From Demequina sp. TMPB413 (GTDB lineage: Bacteria; Actinomycetota; Actinomycetes; Actinomycetales; Demequinaceae): a stretch of DNA of 64,000 nt. The notes beneath the pieces are model-generated. The model worked only from the letters and a program-made list of their open reading frames with translations. It did no database searches and was not told where the DNA came from. The stretch spans positions 1,426,001-1,490,000 of the forward strand of contig NZ_CP096184.1 in NCBI RefSeq assembly GCF_020447105.2. The letters run 5' to 3'. A program made the position numbers and the translations under genes. Positions 36,164 to 45,725 of this stretch are shown here, in pieces. Position 1 is the first letter of the stretch. Every line of letters starts with the position of its first letter.

Positions 36164-39100
36164 CTACAAGTGCTCGCCCATCCGCTGGCTCACAACGGTC
36201 GTGACCCCGTCGCCGCGCATCGTGACCCCATAGAGGGCGTCGGCCACTTCCATGGTGCGCTTCTGATGCGTGATGACAATCAACTGCGAGTCATCGCGAA
36301 GCTCGGTGAAGATTTCCAAGAGCCTGCCGAGGTTGGCATCATCGAGAGCGGCCTCGACCTCGTCCATGACGTAGAACGGGCTGGGCCGCGCCTTGAAGAT
36401 GGACACGAGCATCGCGACCGCCGTGAGCGACCTTTCGCCTCCCGACAACAGCGACAAGCGCTTGACCTTCTTGCCTGCGGGGCGGGCCTCGACCTCGATG
36501 CCGGTCTCCAGCATGTTCTTGGGGTCGGTCAGCACGAGCCTGCCTTCGCCACCAGGGAACAGGCGCGGGAAGATGCGTTCGAACTGCTCCGCAGTGTCCG
36601 CGAAGGCCTCCGCGAAGATCTTCTCGACGCGCTGGTCGATCTCCTTCACGATGTCCAAGAGGTCGTCGCGAGACGACTTGATGTCCGACACCTGGTCCTG
36701 AAGGAACTTGTGGCGCTCCTCAAGCGCGGCGAACTCCTCGAGCGCGAGCGGATTGACCCTGCCCAACTGGCCCATGGCTCTCTGGGCGGTGCGCAGCCGT
36801 TTCTCGACGGCCTCCCTCACGAAGGGCTCGAACTGTTCCTCGCCGTGTTCACCAAGCATCGGCACATCGTGTTGAGGGCCAAACTCCTCGACGAGTTGTT
36901 CGGGGTCGAGCCCCAGCTCGTCAACGGCACGCATCTGAAGCTGTTCCAGTCGGACCTGCTGCTGAGCTCGCGCCACTTCGTCGCGGTGTGACTCGTCGGT
37001 CAGTCGCGCATACTCCCCTGCCAGCTGGTCCACTTGGACACGCACCTCAGTGAGCGCAGACGTGCGTTCCGCACGACTCGCCTCGACCTGCGCCCGCGCG
37101 TCATCGGCCCTCGCGACTGCCGAGTCGATGTGCGGCATCGTCGCAAGCACCCCGGCGATGACCTCGCGGGCGGCAAGAGACTGACGCTCGCGGCGCTGAG
37201 CCGCCTCCTCTGCCCTCGCTCGCGCATCCCGTTCTGCCGTGACCGTCCGTTCGAGGCTCTCCGCGCGTGCGGCGAGCGCGCGCGACCGCTCCTCTCCTGT
37301 GCGCAGAGCGAGGCGAGCCTCCGTCTCCTTGGCCCGCGCCTGCTGGGCCGCCACGGCGTCGGCGTCGCGTTGGCGCTGCGCGTCGGCCGTGTCGGCTTCC
37401 GTCTGCTCCGGCTCCGCTTGCGCGGCGCCCAGCCTTTGCACCAGGCCCTCGAGGTCTTCTTCGTCGCTCGCGATACGCGCACTCGCTTGCTCCACTTGGG
37501 AAGCGAGTCTCTCAGCGTCGGCCCTGGCCGATCGCGCAGTAGCCGACAGGTGCCCAAGTTGTTCGGCGACGGCGGACATGCGGGCGTCTGACTCATTGAG
37601 CCGCGCAAGCGTCGCGTCGTGGTCCTCGCGTGCCTGCTCCTCAGTCTGTTCGGCCGCGCGCTGCTCGAAAAGTGCGCTCTCGATGAGGCGAGCGGCGTCA
37701 TCGCGATGCGCGACGGCATCGTCGTAAGCGGCCTGGAGGTGCATGATGCTCGGCGCGTCGCCTGCGCCCCCAGAAGCATTGCGTGAGCCGAGCAGGTCGC
37801 CACGCCTCGTCACCGCCACCACGTCGGGGTGATCGTTGACGAGCGATCGGGCGGATGCGAGATCGTCAACCACCGCGACGCCGGCGACAAACGACCTCAC
37901 CGTCGCGGCAAAAGCGTCGGAGCCGGAAATCAGCTCGGAAGCCCACTGCGCTCCGTCAGGTAGCGCAAGAGGCGGGTTGACCGCCGTGGCGCTTGGATCG
38001 GCCACGACAAAGCGTGCGCGGCCGGCATCCTCGTCCCTGAGCCAGCGGATCGCGTCGACGGCATCTCCGACGGAGTCGACAGCCGCGGCCTCTGCGAGAG
38101 GCCCAAGGGCAGCGGCGATGGCGTCTTCCGCGCCATCGGTCACCTCGATCAGCGACGCCACCGTGCCTCGCACCGACCGCACTCCCGCGGCGAGAAGCTC
38201 TCCCACTCCGTCCTTGCGCGCGAGTGACAGGTTGAGCGCCTCGACCTTTGCCGACCACGTGTCCCGCTGGCGTTCGGCGTCCCTCAGGCGCTGCTTGACG
38301 TCTTCGAGTTTCTCCTTCGCGGCGTCCCACGCCTCCACGGCCGCCTCGTGGGCGGAGTCGAGGTCTTCTTCTCCGCGCTCGACGTCGGCCACCGTTGTCT
38401 CGAGGCGCTGGAACTCCGTGTTGGCCTCATGCGCGCGCTTGTCCGCCTGGGCCTGCGCCTCGCGCAGGCGGCCGATCTCGGCCTCCATCGCCTCAATGCG
38501 AGAACGCCTGGCAGCCACGTCACCCGCCAACCGCGCAACGCCTTCACGGCGGTCAGCGACGGAGCGGAGCAGATTCGCCAAGTGCTTCTCGCTTGACTCC
38601 GCGGTGCGCTCGGCCTCCGCTCGCACCGCCTCTGCCTGCTCGAGCGCCACCGCCGCCTCGCGCACCTCTGCATCGAGCTCCTCACGAGCCACGTGAGCGC
38701 GCTCAAGCTGCTCGGCCAGATCGACCAGGTCGGTCGGGGGAGTCGAATCGATCGACGAACCGAGCATCCTCACGCGTTCCTCGGCGAGAGCCCCGAGATT
38801 GCGCAAGCGCTCGCGAATCGATGACAAGCGGTAGTACGTGTCGTTGGCGCGAGTGAGCGCAGGCGTTGCCTCCGCCGACGCACGTTCAAGTTCCGCCAAT
38901 GCGCCGCGGTGCTCCGCGAGGGCCTTCTCCACCTGAGCGCGCCGTTCGAGAAGCGCCGATTCGTCCGCACGCTCCTCCGCGATCGCCGACGCGAGCGTGG
39001 CGATGTCGTCGGCGAGGAGTCTCGCGGTGGAGTCGCGCACTTGGGACTGAATCGACTGTGCTTGGCGAGCCACCTCCGCCTGCTTGCCCAACGGGCCTAG

Positions 39101-39703
39101 CTGGCGGCGAATCTCGGCGGTGAGGTCCTGCACGCGCGTGAGGTTTCCCTGCATCGCGTCGAGTTTGCGCAGCGCCTTGTCCTTGCGCCGCCTGTGCTTC
39201 AGAATCCCCGCGGCCTCTTCAATGAAGTGCCTGCGTTCTTCTGGAGTGGCCCTGAGCACCGCGTCGAGCTGGCCCTGGCCAACGATCACGTGCATCTCGC
39301 GGCCCAGGCCGGAATCCGACAGCAAGTCCTGGATGTCGAGCAAGCGGCACGAGGAGCCATTGATCGCGTACTCAGAACCGCCCGAGCGGAACAGCGTGCG
39401 GGTGATCGTCACTTCGCTGTACTCGATCGGAAGCGCACCGTCGGTGTTGTCGATCGTGAGCGAAACCTCGGCGCGCCCGAGCGGCGGGCGTCCTGACGTG
39501 CCCGCGAAAATGACGTCGGCCATGTTCCCGCCGCGCAGCGTCTTGGCGCCTTGCTCGCCCATCACCCAGGCGAGGGCATCCACCACATTGGACTTGCCGG
39601 AACCGTTCGGGCCCACGACACAGGTGATGCCTGTCTCGAACTCGAGGGTGGTCGCCGATGCGAAGGACTTGAATCCTCTCAGCGTCAGCGTCTTCAGATG
39701 CAC
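36164..39703 (-). CDS. smc: Chromosome segregation protein SMC
   Basis: SMC is the condensin ATPase that compacts and segregates the chromosome with ScpA and ScpB. The 1179-residue protein has an N-terminal head with Walker A GPNGSGKSNVVDALAWVMGE and QGQLDAVL. Two long coiled coils (about 170-500 and 680-1010, rich in Ala, Glu, Arg) flank a hinge around 505-660. The C-terminal head has the signature RLSLLSGGERSLTAVAMLVS and Walker B FYVMDEVEAALDDANL. Length and layout are normal for bacterial SMC. Confidence 0.97.
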   Translation of the reverse strand: MHLKTLTLRGFKSFASATTLEFETGITCVVGPNGSGKSNVVDALAWVMGEQGAKTLRGGNMADVIFAGTSGRPPLGRAEVSLTIDNTDGALPIEYSEVTITRTLFRSGGSEYAINGSSCRLLDIQDLLSDSGLGREMHVIVGQGQLDAVLRATPEERRHFIEEAAGILKHRRRKDKALRKLDAMQGNLTRVQDLTAEIRRQLGPLGKQAEVARQAQSIQSQVRDSTARLLADDIATLASAIAEERADESALLERRAQVEKALAEHRGALAELERASAEATPALTRANDTYYRLSSIRERLRNLGALAEERVRMLGSSIDSTPPTDLVDLAEQLERAHVAREELDAEVREAAVALEQAEAVRAEAERTAESSEKHLANLLRSVADRREGVARLAGDVAARRSRIEAMEAEIGRLREAQAQADKRAHEANTEFQRLETTVADVERGEEDLDSAHEAAVEAWDAAKEKLEDVKQRLRDAERQRDTWSAKVEALNLSLARKDGVGELLAAGVRSVRGTVASLIEVTDGAEDAIAAALGPLAEAAAVDSVGDAVDAIRWLRDEDAGRARFVVADPSATAVNPPLALPDGAQWASELISGSDAFAATVRSFVAGVAVVDDLASARSLVNDHPDVVAVTRRGDLLGSRNASGGAGDAPSIMHLQAAYDDAVAHRDDAARLIESALFEQRAAEQTEEQAREDHDATLARLNESDARMSAVAEQLGHLSATARSARADAERLASQVEQASARIASDEEDLEGLVQRLGAAQAEPEQTEADTADAQRQRDADAVAAQQARAKETEARLALRTGEERSRALAARAESLERTVTAERDARARAEEAAQRRERQSLAAREVIAGVLATMPHIDSAVARADDARAQVEASRAERTSALTEVRVQVDQLAGEYARLTDESHRDEVARAQQQVRLEQLQMRAVDELGLDPEQLVEEFGPQHDVPMLGEHGEEQFEPFVREAVEKRLRTAQRAMGQLGRVNPLALEEFAALEERHKFLQDQVSDIKSSRDDLLDIVKEIDQRVEKIFAEAFADTAEQFERIFPRLFPGGEGRLVLTDPKNMLETGIEVEARPAGKKVKRLSLLSGGERSLTAVAMLVSIFKARPSPFYVMDEVEAALDDANLGRLLEIFTELRDDSQLIVITHQKRTMEVADALYGVTMRGDGVTTVVSQRMGEHL

Positions 39704-39754
39704 GGGCTCAGCCTAGTGAAGCGTGAGCGCACCGCGGCACGGCGCCACGGCACG

Positions 39755-40177
39755 TCACCGAAGCTCTGGAAACCAGACGCCCATCTCATGCGCGGCGCTG
39801 GCTTGGCTGTCAGAGCCGTGCACCAGGTTCTGGATGACCTTGGTCGGCCACTGCCTGCCCAGGTCACCCCGAATGGTTCCTGGCGGAGCCGTCGTCGGGT
39901 CTGTGGGACCGGCTAGTGAACGGAAACCCTCGATGACCCTGTCGCCCTCCGCCACGATCGCGAGCGAGGGGCCGGACATCATGAACTCGACGAGCGGCTC
40001 GTAGAAGGGCTTTCCCACATGCTCTTCGTAGTGCTTCGCGAGAATTTCGGGAGTCGCTGTCCGCAGTTCAACGGCGACGAGCGTGTAGCCCTTCGCCTCG
40101 ATGCGGCGCAGGATCTCCCCTGCCAGTGCGCGCTTCACTCCGTCGGGCTTGATGAGAATCAGGGTGCGTTCTGTCAT
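39755..40177 (-). CDS. ndk: Nucleoside-diphosphate kinase
   Basis: Ndk transfers phosphate from ATP to nucleoside diphosphates through a phosphohistidine. From the ATG at 40177 it has 140 residues: MTERTLILIKPDGVKRALAG, HYEEHVGKPFYEPLVEFMMS and the active-site His in NLVHGSDSQASAAHE. A longer frame from 40246 has no family similarity. It is divergent from apt, with 43 bases between the starts. Confidence 0.96.
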   Translation of the reverse strand: MTERTLILIKPDGVKRALAGEILRRIEAKGYTLVAVELRTATPEILAKHYEEHVGKPFYEPLVEFMMSGPSLAIVAEGDRVIEGFRSLAGPTDPTTAPPGTIRGDLGRQWPTKVIQNLVHGSDSQASAAHEMGVWFPELR

Positions 40178-40220
40178 GCCAGCGAGCCTAACGCCTTGGC
40201 CGCTCTGCCAGGATGGCACC

Positions 40221-40727
40221 ATGATCACGCTCGCCGACTTCGCCACCTACCCCGACTTCCCCGTGAAGGGGGTGCTGTTCTATGACATCGCTCCTATCCT
40301 TGCGAGTCCAGAGCGCTTCAGGGCGGCGTGCGATGCCCTCACTCCTCCTGCCGGCGAAGGGGTTGACCTGATCGCAGGCGTCGACGCGCGTGGCTTCATC
40401 TTCGCCCCTGTGATTGCCCAGGACCTCGGCGTGGGGCTCACGATGGTCCGCAAGAAGGGCAAGCTGCCAGGAGAACTGCTGGAGGCCGACGCCACGATCG
40501 AATACGGGGCGTCGGAACTATCGCTCAACCCGACTGGCATCGAGGGCAAGCGGGTGCTCGTGATCGACGACGTTTTGGCCACGGGCGGCACGGCCGGGGC
40601 GGTGGCCGACCTCCTCACGCGCGGCGGCGCCGCGTCCGTGTCCTTTGCGTTCCTGATGGAGATTGCGGCGCTGTCAGGGCGCGAGGTGCTGTCTGCCTAT
40701 GAGGTGCACTCCGCACTCACCGTGTGA
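40221..40727 (+). CDS. apt: Adenine phosphoribosyltransferase
   Basis: Apt makes AMP from adenine and PRPP (purine salvage). From the ATG at 40221 the protein has 168 residues. MITLADFATYPDFPVKGVLF and FYDIAPILASPERF match the family N-terminus, DARGFIFAPVIA and VRKKGKLPG follow, and VLVIDDVLATGGTAGAV is the PRPP-binding loop. The upstream in-frame extension to 40101 overlaps ndk and is not used. Confidence 0.94.
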   Translation: MITLADFATYPDFPVKGVLFYDIAPILASPERFRAACDALTPPAGEGVDLIAGVDARGFIFAPVIAQDLGVGLTMVRKKGKLPGELLEADATIEYGASELSLNPTGIEGKRVLVIDDVLATGGTAGAVADLLTRGGAASVSFAFLMEIAALSGREVLSAYEVHSALTV

Positions 40728-40763
40728 GGGTGTCGCGGTGCGAGGGCACAGCGCCCTTCGCTG

Positions 40764-41243
40764 TTACGCAGCGTGGACGGGCTGGTGCTTGTAGCCAGGT
40801 GACCAGCGGGCACCGAGCAACACCAAGGGAACGAGCACTAGCATCGCGGCGACCACTTGGAAAGCGATGTATCCCCAATGCACGCTCAGTGGCACCTCAT
40901 CGAGGGTACGCAGCCAGCCAGCGTGCGTCGCGAGCGCCCAGACCGTAGCCGCGCCGCCCACCAAGAGCAGGGTGAGCAGAAACCAGACGGGCGCCTGCGG
41001 CGTCCTCGGGTACTCCCGTAGATAGTTTGCCCACCGAAAGAGCGCGAAGAACGCCGACAGATTGAGCAGCGCTAGCCCCACAAAGAGCGATGCCTGCACG
41101 GTCCCGGGCGCCCTACCGTCTCCCTGGTCGAGGGTGTGCGCCAACTGCACAAGCGACAAGCGCTCGAACGAGTAGAACATCATGCTCAGGCCGACAGCTG
41201 CGACAGCCATAGCCAGACCCATCCTCGTGAGAAAGCGGCTCAC
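40764..41243 (-). CDS. Four-helix membrane protein, unknown
   Basis: This 159-residue protein has four predicted membrane segments (MGLAMAVAAVGLSMMFYSF, ASLFVGLALLNLSAFFALF, PVWFLLTLLLVGGAATVWAL, GYIAFQVVAAMLVLVPLVLL) and polar loops. I do not recognise the family. Its GTG start overlaps the stop of the DUF4233 gene by four bases, so it is the third gene of a folC operon. Confidence 0.6.
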   Translation of the reverse strand: MSRFLTRMGLAMAVAAVGLSMMFYSFERLSLVQLAHTLDQGDGRAPGTVQASLFVGLALLNLSAFFALFRWANYLREYPRTPQAPVWFLLTLLLVGGAATVWALATHAGWLRTLDEVPLSVHWGYIAFQVVAAMLVLVPLVLLGARWSPGYKHQPVHAA

Positions 41244-41647
41244 GTCGTTCCTTCCTGCGCGGTGTCACTCGCGGCGCGCTCGGCCCGCTCTGCGTCGATG
41301 CGCGTGCCGAGCCTGACCCCTAGCGCGTAAATCCCTAGGAACATGATGCCCACAAATGCGATTGCTGGCACCCATACTGCCCCTGCGATGAGCGGCGCGT
41401 GCAGCGCCCAGCCGAGTATCCGACCCCACTTCGTGTTCGCACGACCGGAGGCGAAGGCGAAACCCGCAGCCAAGGCCGAGCCAGAGAACCACACTGCGCC
41501 TGCCGAGACGTCGACCACCTCTGCCCTGCCAAGGCCCCACGTCACCAAGGTCGCGAAGAACGTCGCGAGCGACTCCAAGAGCAACGTGGTCTGAGTGAAA
41601 ACCACCAGCGCCGAGCGCTGAGCCCTGCCCGCTTCTTGAGAGGTCAC
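41240..41647 (-). CDS. DUF4233 domain membrane protein
   Basis: This 135-residue protein has about four membrane segments (LVVFTQTTLLLESLATFFAT, AVWFSGSALAAGFAFASGR, WALHAPLIAGAVWVPAIAFV and MFLGIYALGVRLGTRI). DUF4233 proteins are encoded directly after folC in many Actinobacteria, and this gene overlaps the folC stop by four bases. Function is unknown. Confidence 0.75.
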   Translation of the reverse strand: MTSQEAGRAQRSALVVFTQTTLLLESLATFFATLVTWGLGRAEVVDVSAGAVWFSGSALAAGFAFASGRANTKWGRILGWALHAPLIAGAVWVPAIAFVGIMFLGIYALGVRLGTRIDAERAERAASDTAQEGTT

Positions 41648-43044
41648 GAGCGCCTGCCGTGGCGCGGCGGAGCGTCGGCGCCCAAGAGGACCCGCGCGTC
41701 GGCGACCAGCGTGATCGAACCGACCACGAGTACCCCTCCGCCCATATCGTCGTCGCGCTCCGCACGCTGAACGGCAACGTCAAGCGCGGTGGGCACATCT
41801 GGCGCCGTCACGACGCGGTCTTCGCCGAAGTGGACGATCGCCATGCGGGCCAACTGATCAGGATCGATCGCTCGTGGCGAGCTCGACCTGGTCACGACGA
41901 TGCTGTCCAAGAGCGATTCGAGACCAGCAAGAATGCTGTCGGCGTCCTTATCGTCGAGCACAGCAACCACGCCCACGAGCGTCGAGAACGCGAAGGACTC
42001 GTCCATCGCCTCGGCAAGCGCCCCCACTCCGTGCGGGTTGTGAGCGGCGTCAACGATGATCGTTGGCGACGTGCGCACGATCTCGAGTCGGCCGGGAGAC
42101 GTCACGGCCGCGAAGCCAGCCTCGACCGTGTCGCCAGCAAGCGAGGAAGGCTCCCCTCCGTCGGCCAACAGCGCCTCGACGGCAGCGAGAGCCATGCTGG
42201 CATTGCGGGCCTGGTGGGCGCCGAGCAGCGGCACGTAGATTCCCTCGTACGTCGCCGACGAGGTGCGCAGCGTGAGCAATTGCCCACCCACAGCGGCGGC
42301 GCGATCGACCACCTCGAGGTCCTCTCCCTCTCTCAACACAAAGCGCGCCTGGGGCAACGTTGCCGCGATGACCTCCATCGCGACGTCGGCTTGCTCGGCG
42401 ACGACGGCGACAGAATTCGGCTTGACGATGCCTGCCTTCTCCCTCGCGATTTCTGCAAGGGTCGATCCGAGCCAGCGCTCGTGGTCCAAGGCGATCGGGC
42501 CGATCACCGCGACGTCGGCGTCGGCGACGTTCGTGGCGTCCCACACTCCGCCCATGCCCACCTCGATCACCGCGACATCAACGGGAGCGTCGGCAAACGC
42601 CGCGAAGGCGAGAACGGTCAGCACCTCGAAGAAGCTCATGCGCGGCCCGCCTGCGTCTGCGGAGCGCGCATCGACGATCCTGATGAAAGGCGCGACCTCC
42701 GCCCACAGGCGAACAAAGCTCTCTTGACTGATCGGTTCGCCGTCGATCGCGATGCGCTCGCGTACCGAACTGAGGTGCGGCGAGGTGAAGAGACCGGTGC
42801 GTAGCCCATGGGCGCGCACGAGTGATTCCGTCATCCGCGCCGTGGACGTCTTGCCGTTTGTCCCCGTCAGGTGAATCACCTTGTATGCGCGTTGAGGGTC
42901 CCCCAGTAGGGTGCACGCCTCAAGCACACGATCGAGTTTTGGCTCGAAGTCGTGTTCAGGATTGCGGGAAAGTATGTGGGCGTAAATCTCGCGCTCGGCC
43001 TGCTCCAGGCTGAGACCGCCGAGGTCGGCATCGCTCATGGGCAC
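41644..43044 (-). CDS. folC: Folylpolyglutamate synthase / dihydrofolate synthase
   Basis: FolC adds glutamate to dihydropteroate and to folates, using ATP. The 466-residue protein has the Mur-ligase-like P-loop VIHLTGTNGKTSTARMTESL, TGLFTSPHLSSVRERI, VEVGMGGVWDATNVA and the C-terminal domain with IIVDAAHNPHGVGALAEAM. Two starts, at 43044 and 43038, are possible. In the conserved order ileS-folC-DUF4233-ndk, ileS is close by but separated here by the genes at 43121-45725. Confidence 0.95.
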   Translation of the reverse strand: MPMSDADLGGLSLEQAEREIYAHILSRNPEHDFEPKLDRVLEACTLLGDPQRAYKVIHLTGTNGKTSTARMTESLVRAHGLRTGLFTSPHLSSVRERIAIDGEPISQESFVRLWAEVAPFIRIVDARSADAGGPRMSFFEVLTVLAFAAFADAPVDVAVIEVGMGGVWDATNVADADVAVIGPIALDHERWLGSTLAEIAREKAGIVKPNSVAVVAEQADVAMEVIAATLPQARFVLREGEDLEVVDRAAAVGGQLLTLRTSSATYEGIYVPLLGAHQARNASMALAAVEALLADGGEPSSLAGDTVEAGFAAVTSPGRLEIVRTSPTIIVDAAHNPHGVGALAEAMDESFAFSTLVGVVAVLDDKDADSILAGLESLLDSIVVTRSSSPRAIDPDQLARMAIVHFGEDRVVTAPDVPTALDVAVQRAERDDDMGGGVLVVGSITLVADARVLLGADAPPRHGRRS

Positions 43045-43120
43045 TACTCTCCCACGTGGCGCGGTGGGGCGCGCACTTCCTGAGCGAGCACGCGTGCGTG
43101 TCCGTCGCTACAGTGGTGCG

Positions 43121-44317
43121 GTGCGCCGACGCCGAAATGTCCTGTTCGTTGCAGTTGCGTGTGCCGCGGTGGGCATCACGGCCGCTTGCGCGACTGCCCC
43201 CGTTGACGCCGACGTCACTCCCCCTGTGGATCCAGATCAAGCGGTCGTCGTGGCCGACGTGGGCGCTACCTACCCCTTTGATACACCGATAGAGCTCGCC
43301 TCTTCCATCGTGTACACGCGCACCGGCAACCCTTCCGGCGGTGCGACCGTACCTACCGCGGCCCTCGAGGAGGACGTGTCGTCTCCTGACCACGTGGTAG
43401 GTGACGGCAGTGCCGCGTCGTGCACGCCCGCGGCGCTCGCGTCGGCCGTACGCGGCGGCGGCGTGATCGTGTTCAACTGTGGCCCGGCGCCGCTCACGAT
43501 CACTCTCGATCGCACTCTTTACACGTGCAATACCCACAACTGCGCTCATCCTTGGCAAGGCGGCGTCCCCGTTCAAAAGATGGTGCTCGACGGTGGTGGG
43601 CTGATCACGCTCAGCGGAGCCGATGCTCGCGGCATCTTCTACGCGAACGCTTGCGAGGAGGAGTTTGGCTGGCTCACGTCGAACTGCAACAACCACACGA
43701 CGCCGCTGATCGTGTTCCAGAACATCACCTTGACGCAGGGAAATGCCACCAACGGCCCTGCCGGTTTCGACGGTGTTGGCGGCGGCGGCGGGGGCGGAGC
43801 GATTGCGATGAGAGGCGGGCAGTTCAAGGCCGTCAACGTGGCCTTCACGAACAATCGTTGCATCACGCAACACTCCGATGCTGGCGGCGGCGCCGTTCGC
43901 CTGACTCTGAGCGCCGCCACCCACTACATCGTGAACTCGACGTTCGAGGGGAACTCTTGCGCCAACGGCGGTGCCGTTTCGGGGTTGCACTCCTCGATCC
44001 AGGTGCTCAACTCGATCGTCGCCGACAACCGCGCCACCGGGACTGGAGCCTCGTCAGGGCTCGGCGGCAATGGCGGCGGCATCTATGGCGACGGCAACAC
44101 GTTCCACTTCCTCGTTGCAGGCACCGAGATCTCAGGGAACTACGCCGACGAGGGCGGTCCCGGGATCTTCTACGTCTCCAACGACCGCACCGGGACTCTC
44201 ACCATCCGCGACTCGCAGGTCGTGGACAACACCGGCGAGGACTTCTACACCGCGCCCTATCGGGACATCTTCTTCTTGGGCGCCTCGCTGTCGGTGACCG
44301 GCTCGACCGTCGAGTAG
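43121..44317 (+). CDS. Lipoprotein with right-handed beta-helix repeats
   Basis: From the GTG at 43121 the protein has 398 residues. It begins with a basic stretch, a hydrophobic core and a lipobox ITAAC, so a surface lipoprotein is likely. Beyond residue 130 it shows irregular beta-helix repeats typical of polymorphic outer-surface or pectate-lyase-like proteins: LIVFQNITLTQGNATNG, GGAIAMRGGQFKAVNVAFTN, YIVNSTFEGNSCANGGAVSG, LNSIVADNRATG, AGTEISGNYADEGGPGIFYV. A Gly run lies in the middle and several Cys may pair. Adhesion or polysaccharide binding is possible. The 3' end overlaps the convergent MarR gene by 61 bases. Confidence 0.7.
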   Translation: MRRRRNVLFVAVACAAVGITAACATAPVDADVTPPVDPDQAVVVADVGATYPFDTPIELASSIVYTRTGNPSGGATVPTAALEEDVSSPDHVVGDGSAASCTPAALASAVRGGGVIVFNCGPAPLTITLDRTLYTCNTHNCAHPWQGGVPVQKMVLDGGGLITLSGADARGIFYANACEEEFGWLTSNCNNHTTPLIVFQNITLTQGNATNGPAGFDGVGGGGGGGAIAMRGGQFKAVNVAFTNNRCITQHSDAGGGAVRLTLSAATHYIVNSTFEGNSCANGGAVSGLHSSIQVLNSIVADNRATGTGASSGLGGNGGGIYGDGNTFHFLVAGTEISGNYADEGGPGIFYVSNDRTGTLTIRDSQVVDNTGEDFYTAPYRDIFFLGASLSVTGSTVE

Positions 44318-44799
44318 GTGGGCTGCCAGCCTTCATCGCCGCTGATCGCCCGCGCGATGCGCCGACTGATCTCGCGCAACTGCCTCTTCTGGGCCTGAGT
44401 CAACTGATCGAGCACGATGGCGCGGACGGTCTGCACGTGGCCTGGTGTCGCGTCATCGACTTTGCCGCGACCCGCATCCGTGAGGACCGCTAGCGTGTAG
44501 CGCCCGTCTGCTGGGTCGGTGACTCTGCTCATCCAGTCCCTCGACTCGAGCCGGGTCGCTGCGCGCGACAGACGTGAGAGCGAGCTGTTGGCGTAGCCCG
44601 CCAACACGCTCATTCTGAGAGTACGATCTGGCGCGCTCGCCAAGGCAAACAAGATGCCGTACTCGAAGTGAGTGAGGCCAGCGTCTGCCAGCAATTGAGC
44701 GTCCAGAGCGGATGGCAGTTGCTCGAGAACGGTGGCGAGGGCCGCCCAGGTCTCCAGGTCGTCACCCATGAGCGACGCGGAATCGACCGTGTCTGACAT
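44257..44799 (-). CDS. MarR-family transcriptional regulator
   Basis: This winged-helix repressor has 180 residues from the ATG at 44799 (a GTG at 44805 is possible). It shows THFEYGILFALASAPDRTLR, MSVLAGYANSSLSRLSRAAT (recognition helix) and ESRDWMSRVTDPADGRYTLA (wing), then DQLTQAQKRQLREISRRIAR. MarR proteins respond to small aromatic or oxidising compounds. It diverges from the SDR gene, and the palindrome at 44874-44893 is its likely operator. The last 20 codons overlap the beta-helix gene. Confidence 0.9.
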   Translation of the reverse strand: MSDTVDSASLMGDDLETWAALATVLEQLPSALDAQLLADAGLTHFEYGILFALASAPDRTLRMSVLAGYANSSLSRLSRAATRLESRDWMSRVTDPADGRYTLAVLTDAGRGKVDDATPGHVQTVRAIVLDQLTQAQKRQLREISRRIARAISGDEGWQPTYSTVEPVTDSEAPKKKMSR

Positions 44800-44844
44800 G
44801 GCCACAGTCTAGGCGAAGGGACGCGCCGCCCGGTCGCCTATGGC

Positions 44845-44893
44845 TTGACTGGGAAAGTGATCCCGCCTATCTTTCACTTGATCAAGCAAGTGA
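44845..44893 (+). promoter_or_regulatory. SDR promoter with palindromic MarR-type operator
   Basis: TTGACT at 44845-44850 and TATCTT at 44868-44873 are spaced by 17 bases. The adjoining TCACTTG (44874-44880) and CAAGTGA (44887-44893) are exact inverted repeats around six bases, and CTTGATCAAG inside is a perfect palindrome. Operators of this shape are bound by MarR dimers. A regulator of that family is encoded just to the left. Confidence 0.6.
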
Positions 44894-44933
44894 CCACCGG
44901 GTGGCAGCGGCTGCCAGAGAACGTGAGGACCCC

Positions 44934-45725
44934 ATGGATTTGCACATGTCTGGCAAGAGGGCATTCATCAGCGGTTCCACTCAAGGAATCGGGTTTGCGA
45001 TCGCAGAGGCACTCGCCCGCGAGGGAGCGTCGGTCGTCATCAACGGCAGAAACCAACGGGGTGTTGAGTCGGCTGTCGCGCGGCTGCAAGAGGCCGTCCC
45101 CCACGCCAACGTTTCGGGAATCGCGGCGGATTTCGGAAACGATGCGGACGTCGAACGCCTCCTCGCCTCGCTGGGCGAGGTGGACATCCTGGTCAACAAC
45201 GTCGGCGTCTTTGAGGTCGCGCCCTTCGCCTCGATCACGGATGAGGACTGGCAGCGCTACCTGACGGTGAACCTGATGAGCGCTGTACGCCTCTCGCGGC
45301 ACGCTCTGCCACACATGATCACGAAGGGCTCTGGCCGCGTGATCTTCATCGCGAGCGAGTCCGGGGTCAACGTGCCCGCCGACATGATCCACTACGGCGT
45401 CACCAAAGCTGCCATGCTCGCCCTCAGCAACGGGCTCGCGAAACTGACAAGGGGCACCGCGGTGACGGTCAACTCGATTCTCGGCGGGCCGACGCTCTCC
45501 GACGGCGTCGCCGACGCGATCGGCCAGATCGCTCAAGCGCAGGGGGTGCCATCCGAGGCCCTCGCGTCCGCCATCATCGCCGAAAACCGCACGTCGCTGC
45601 TCGAGCGCTTCATCGAGCCACAAGAGATCGCGAGCCTCGCACTGTACTTGGCTAGTCCGCTCTCTTCCGCGACCAATGGCGCAGCGATTCGGGCCGATGG
45701 CGGCGTGCTCACGAGCGTGACCTGA
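44934..45725 (+). CDS. SDR-family oxidoreductase
   Basis: This short-chain dehydrogenase/reductase has 263 residues from the ATG at 44934, preceded by GTGAGGA. The NAD(P) motif is AFISGSTQGIGFAIAEALAR, VDILVNNVGVFEVAPFASIT is the NNxG strand, and the catalytic Ser and YxxxK lie in VIFIASESGVNVP and HYGVTKAAMLALSNGLAKL. The substrate is unknown. The gene is divergent from the MarR regulator and probably controlled by it. Confidence 0.9.
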   Translation: MDLHMSGKRAFISGSTQGIGFAIAEALAREGASVVINGRNQRGVESAVARLQEAVPHANVSGIAADFGNDADVERLLASLGEVDILVNNVGVFEVAPFASITDEDWQRYLTVNLMSAVRLSRHALPHMITKGSGRVIFIASESGVNVPADMIHYGVTKAAMLALSNGLAKLTRGTAVTVNSILGGPTLSDGVADAIGQIAQAQGVPSEALASAIIAENRTSLLERFIEPQEIASLALYLASPLSSATNGAAIRADGGVLTSVT

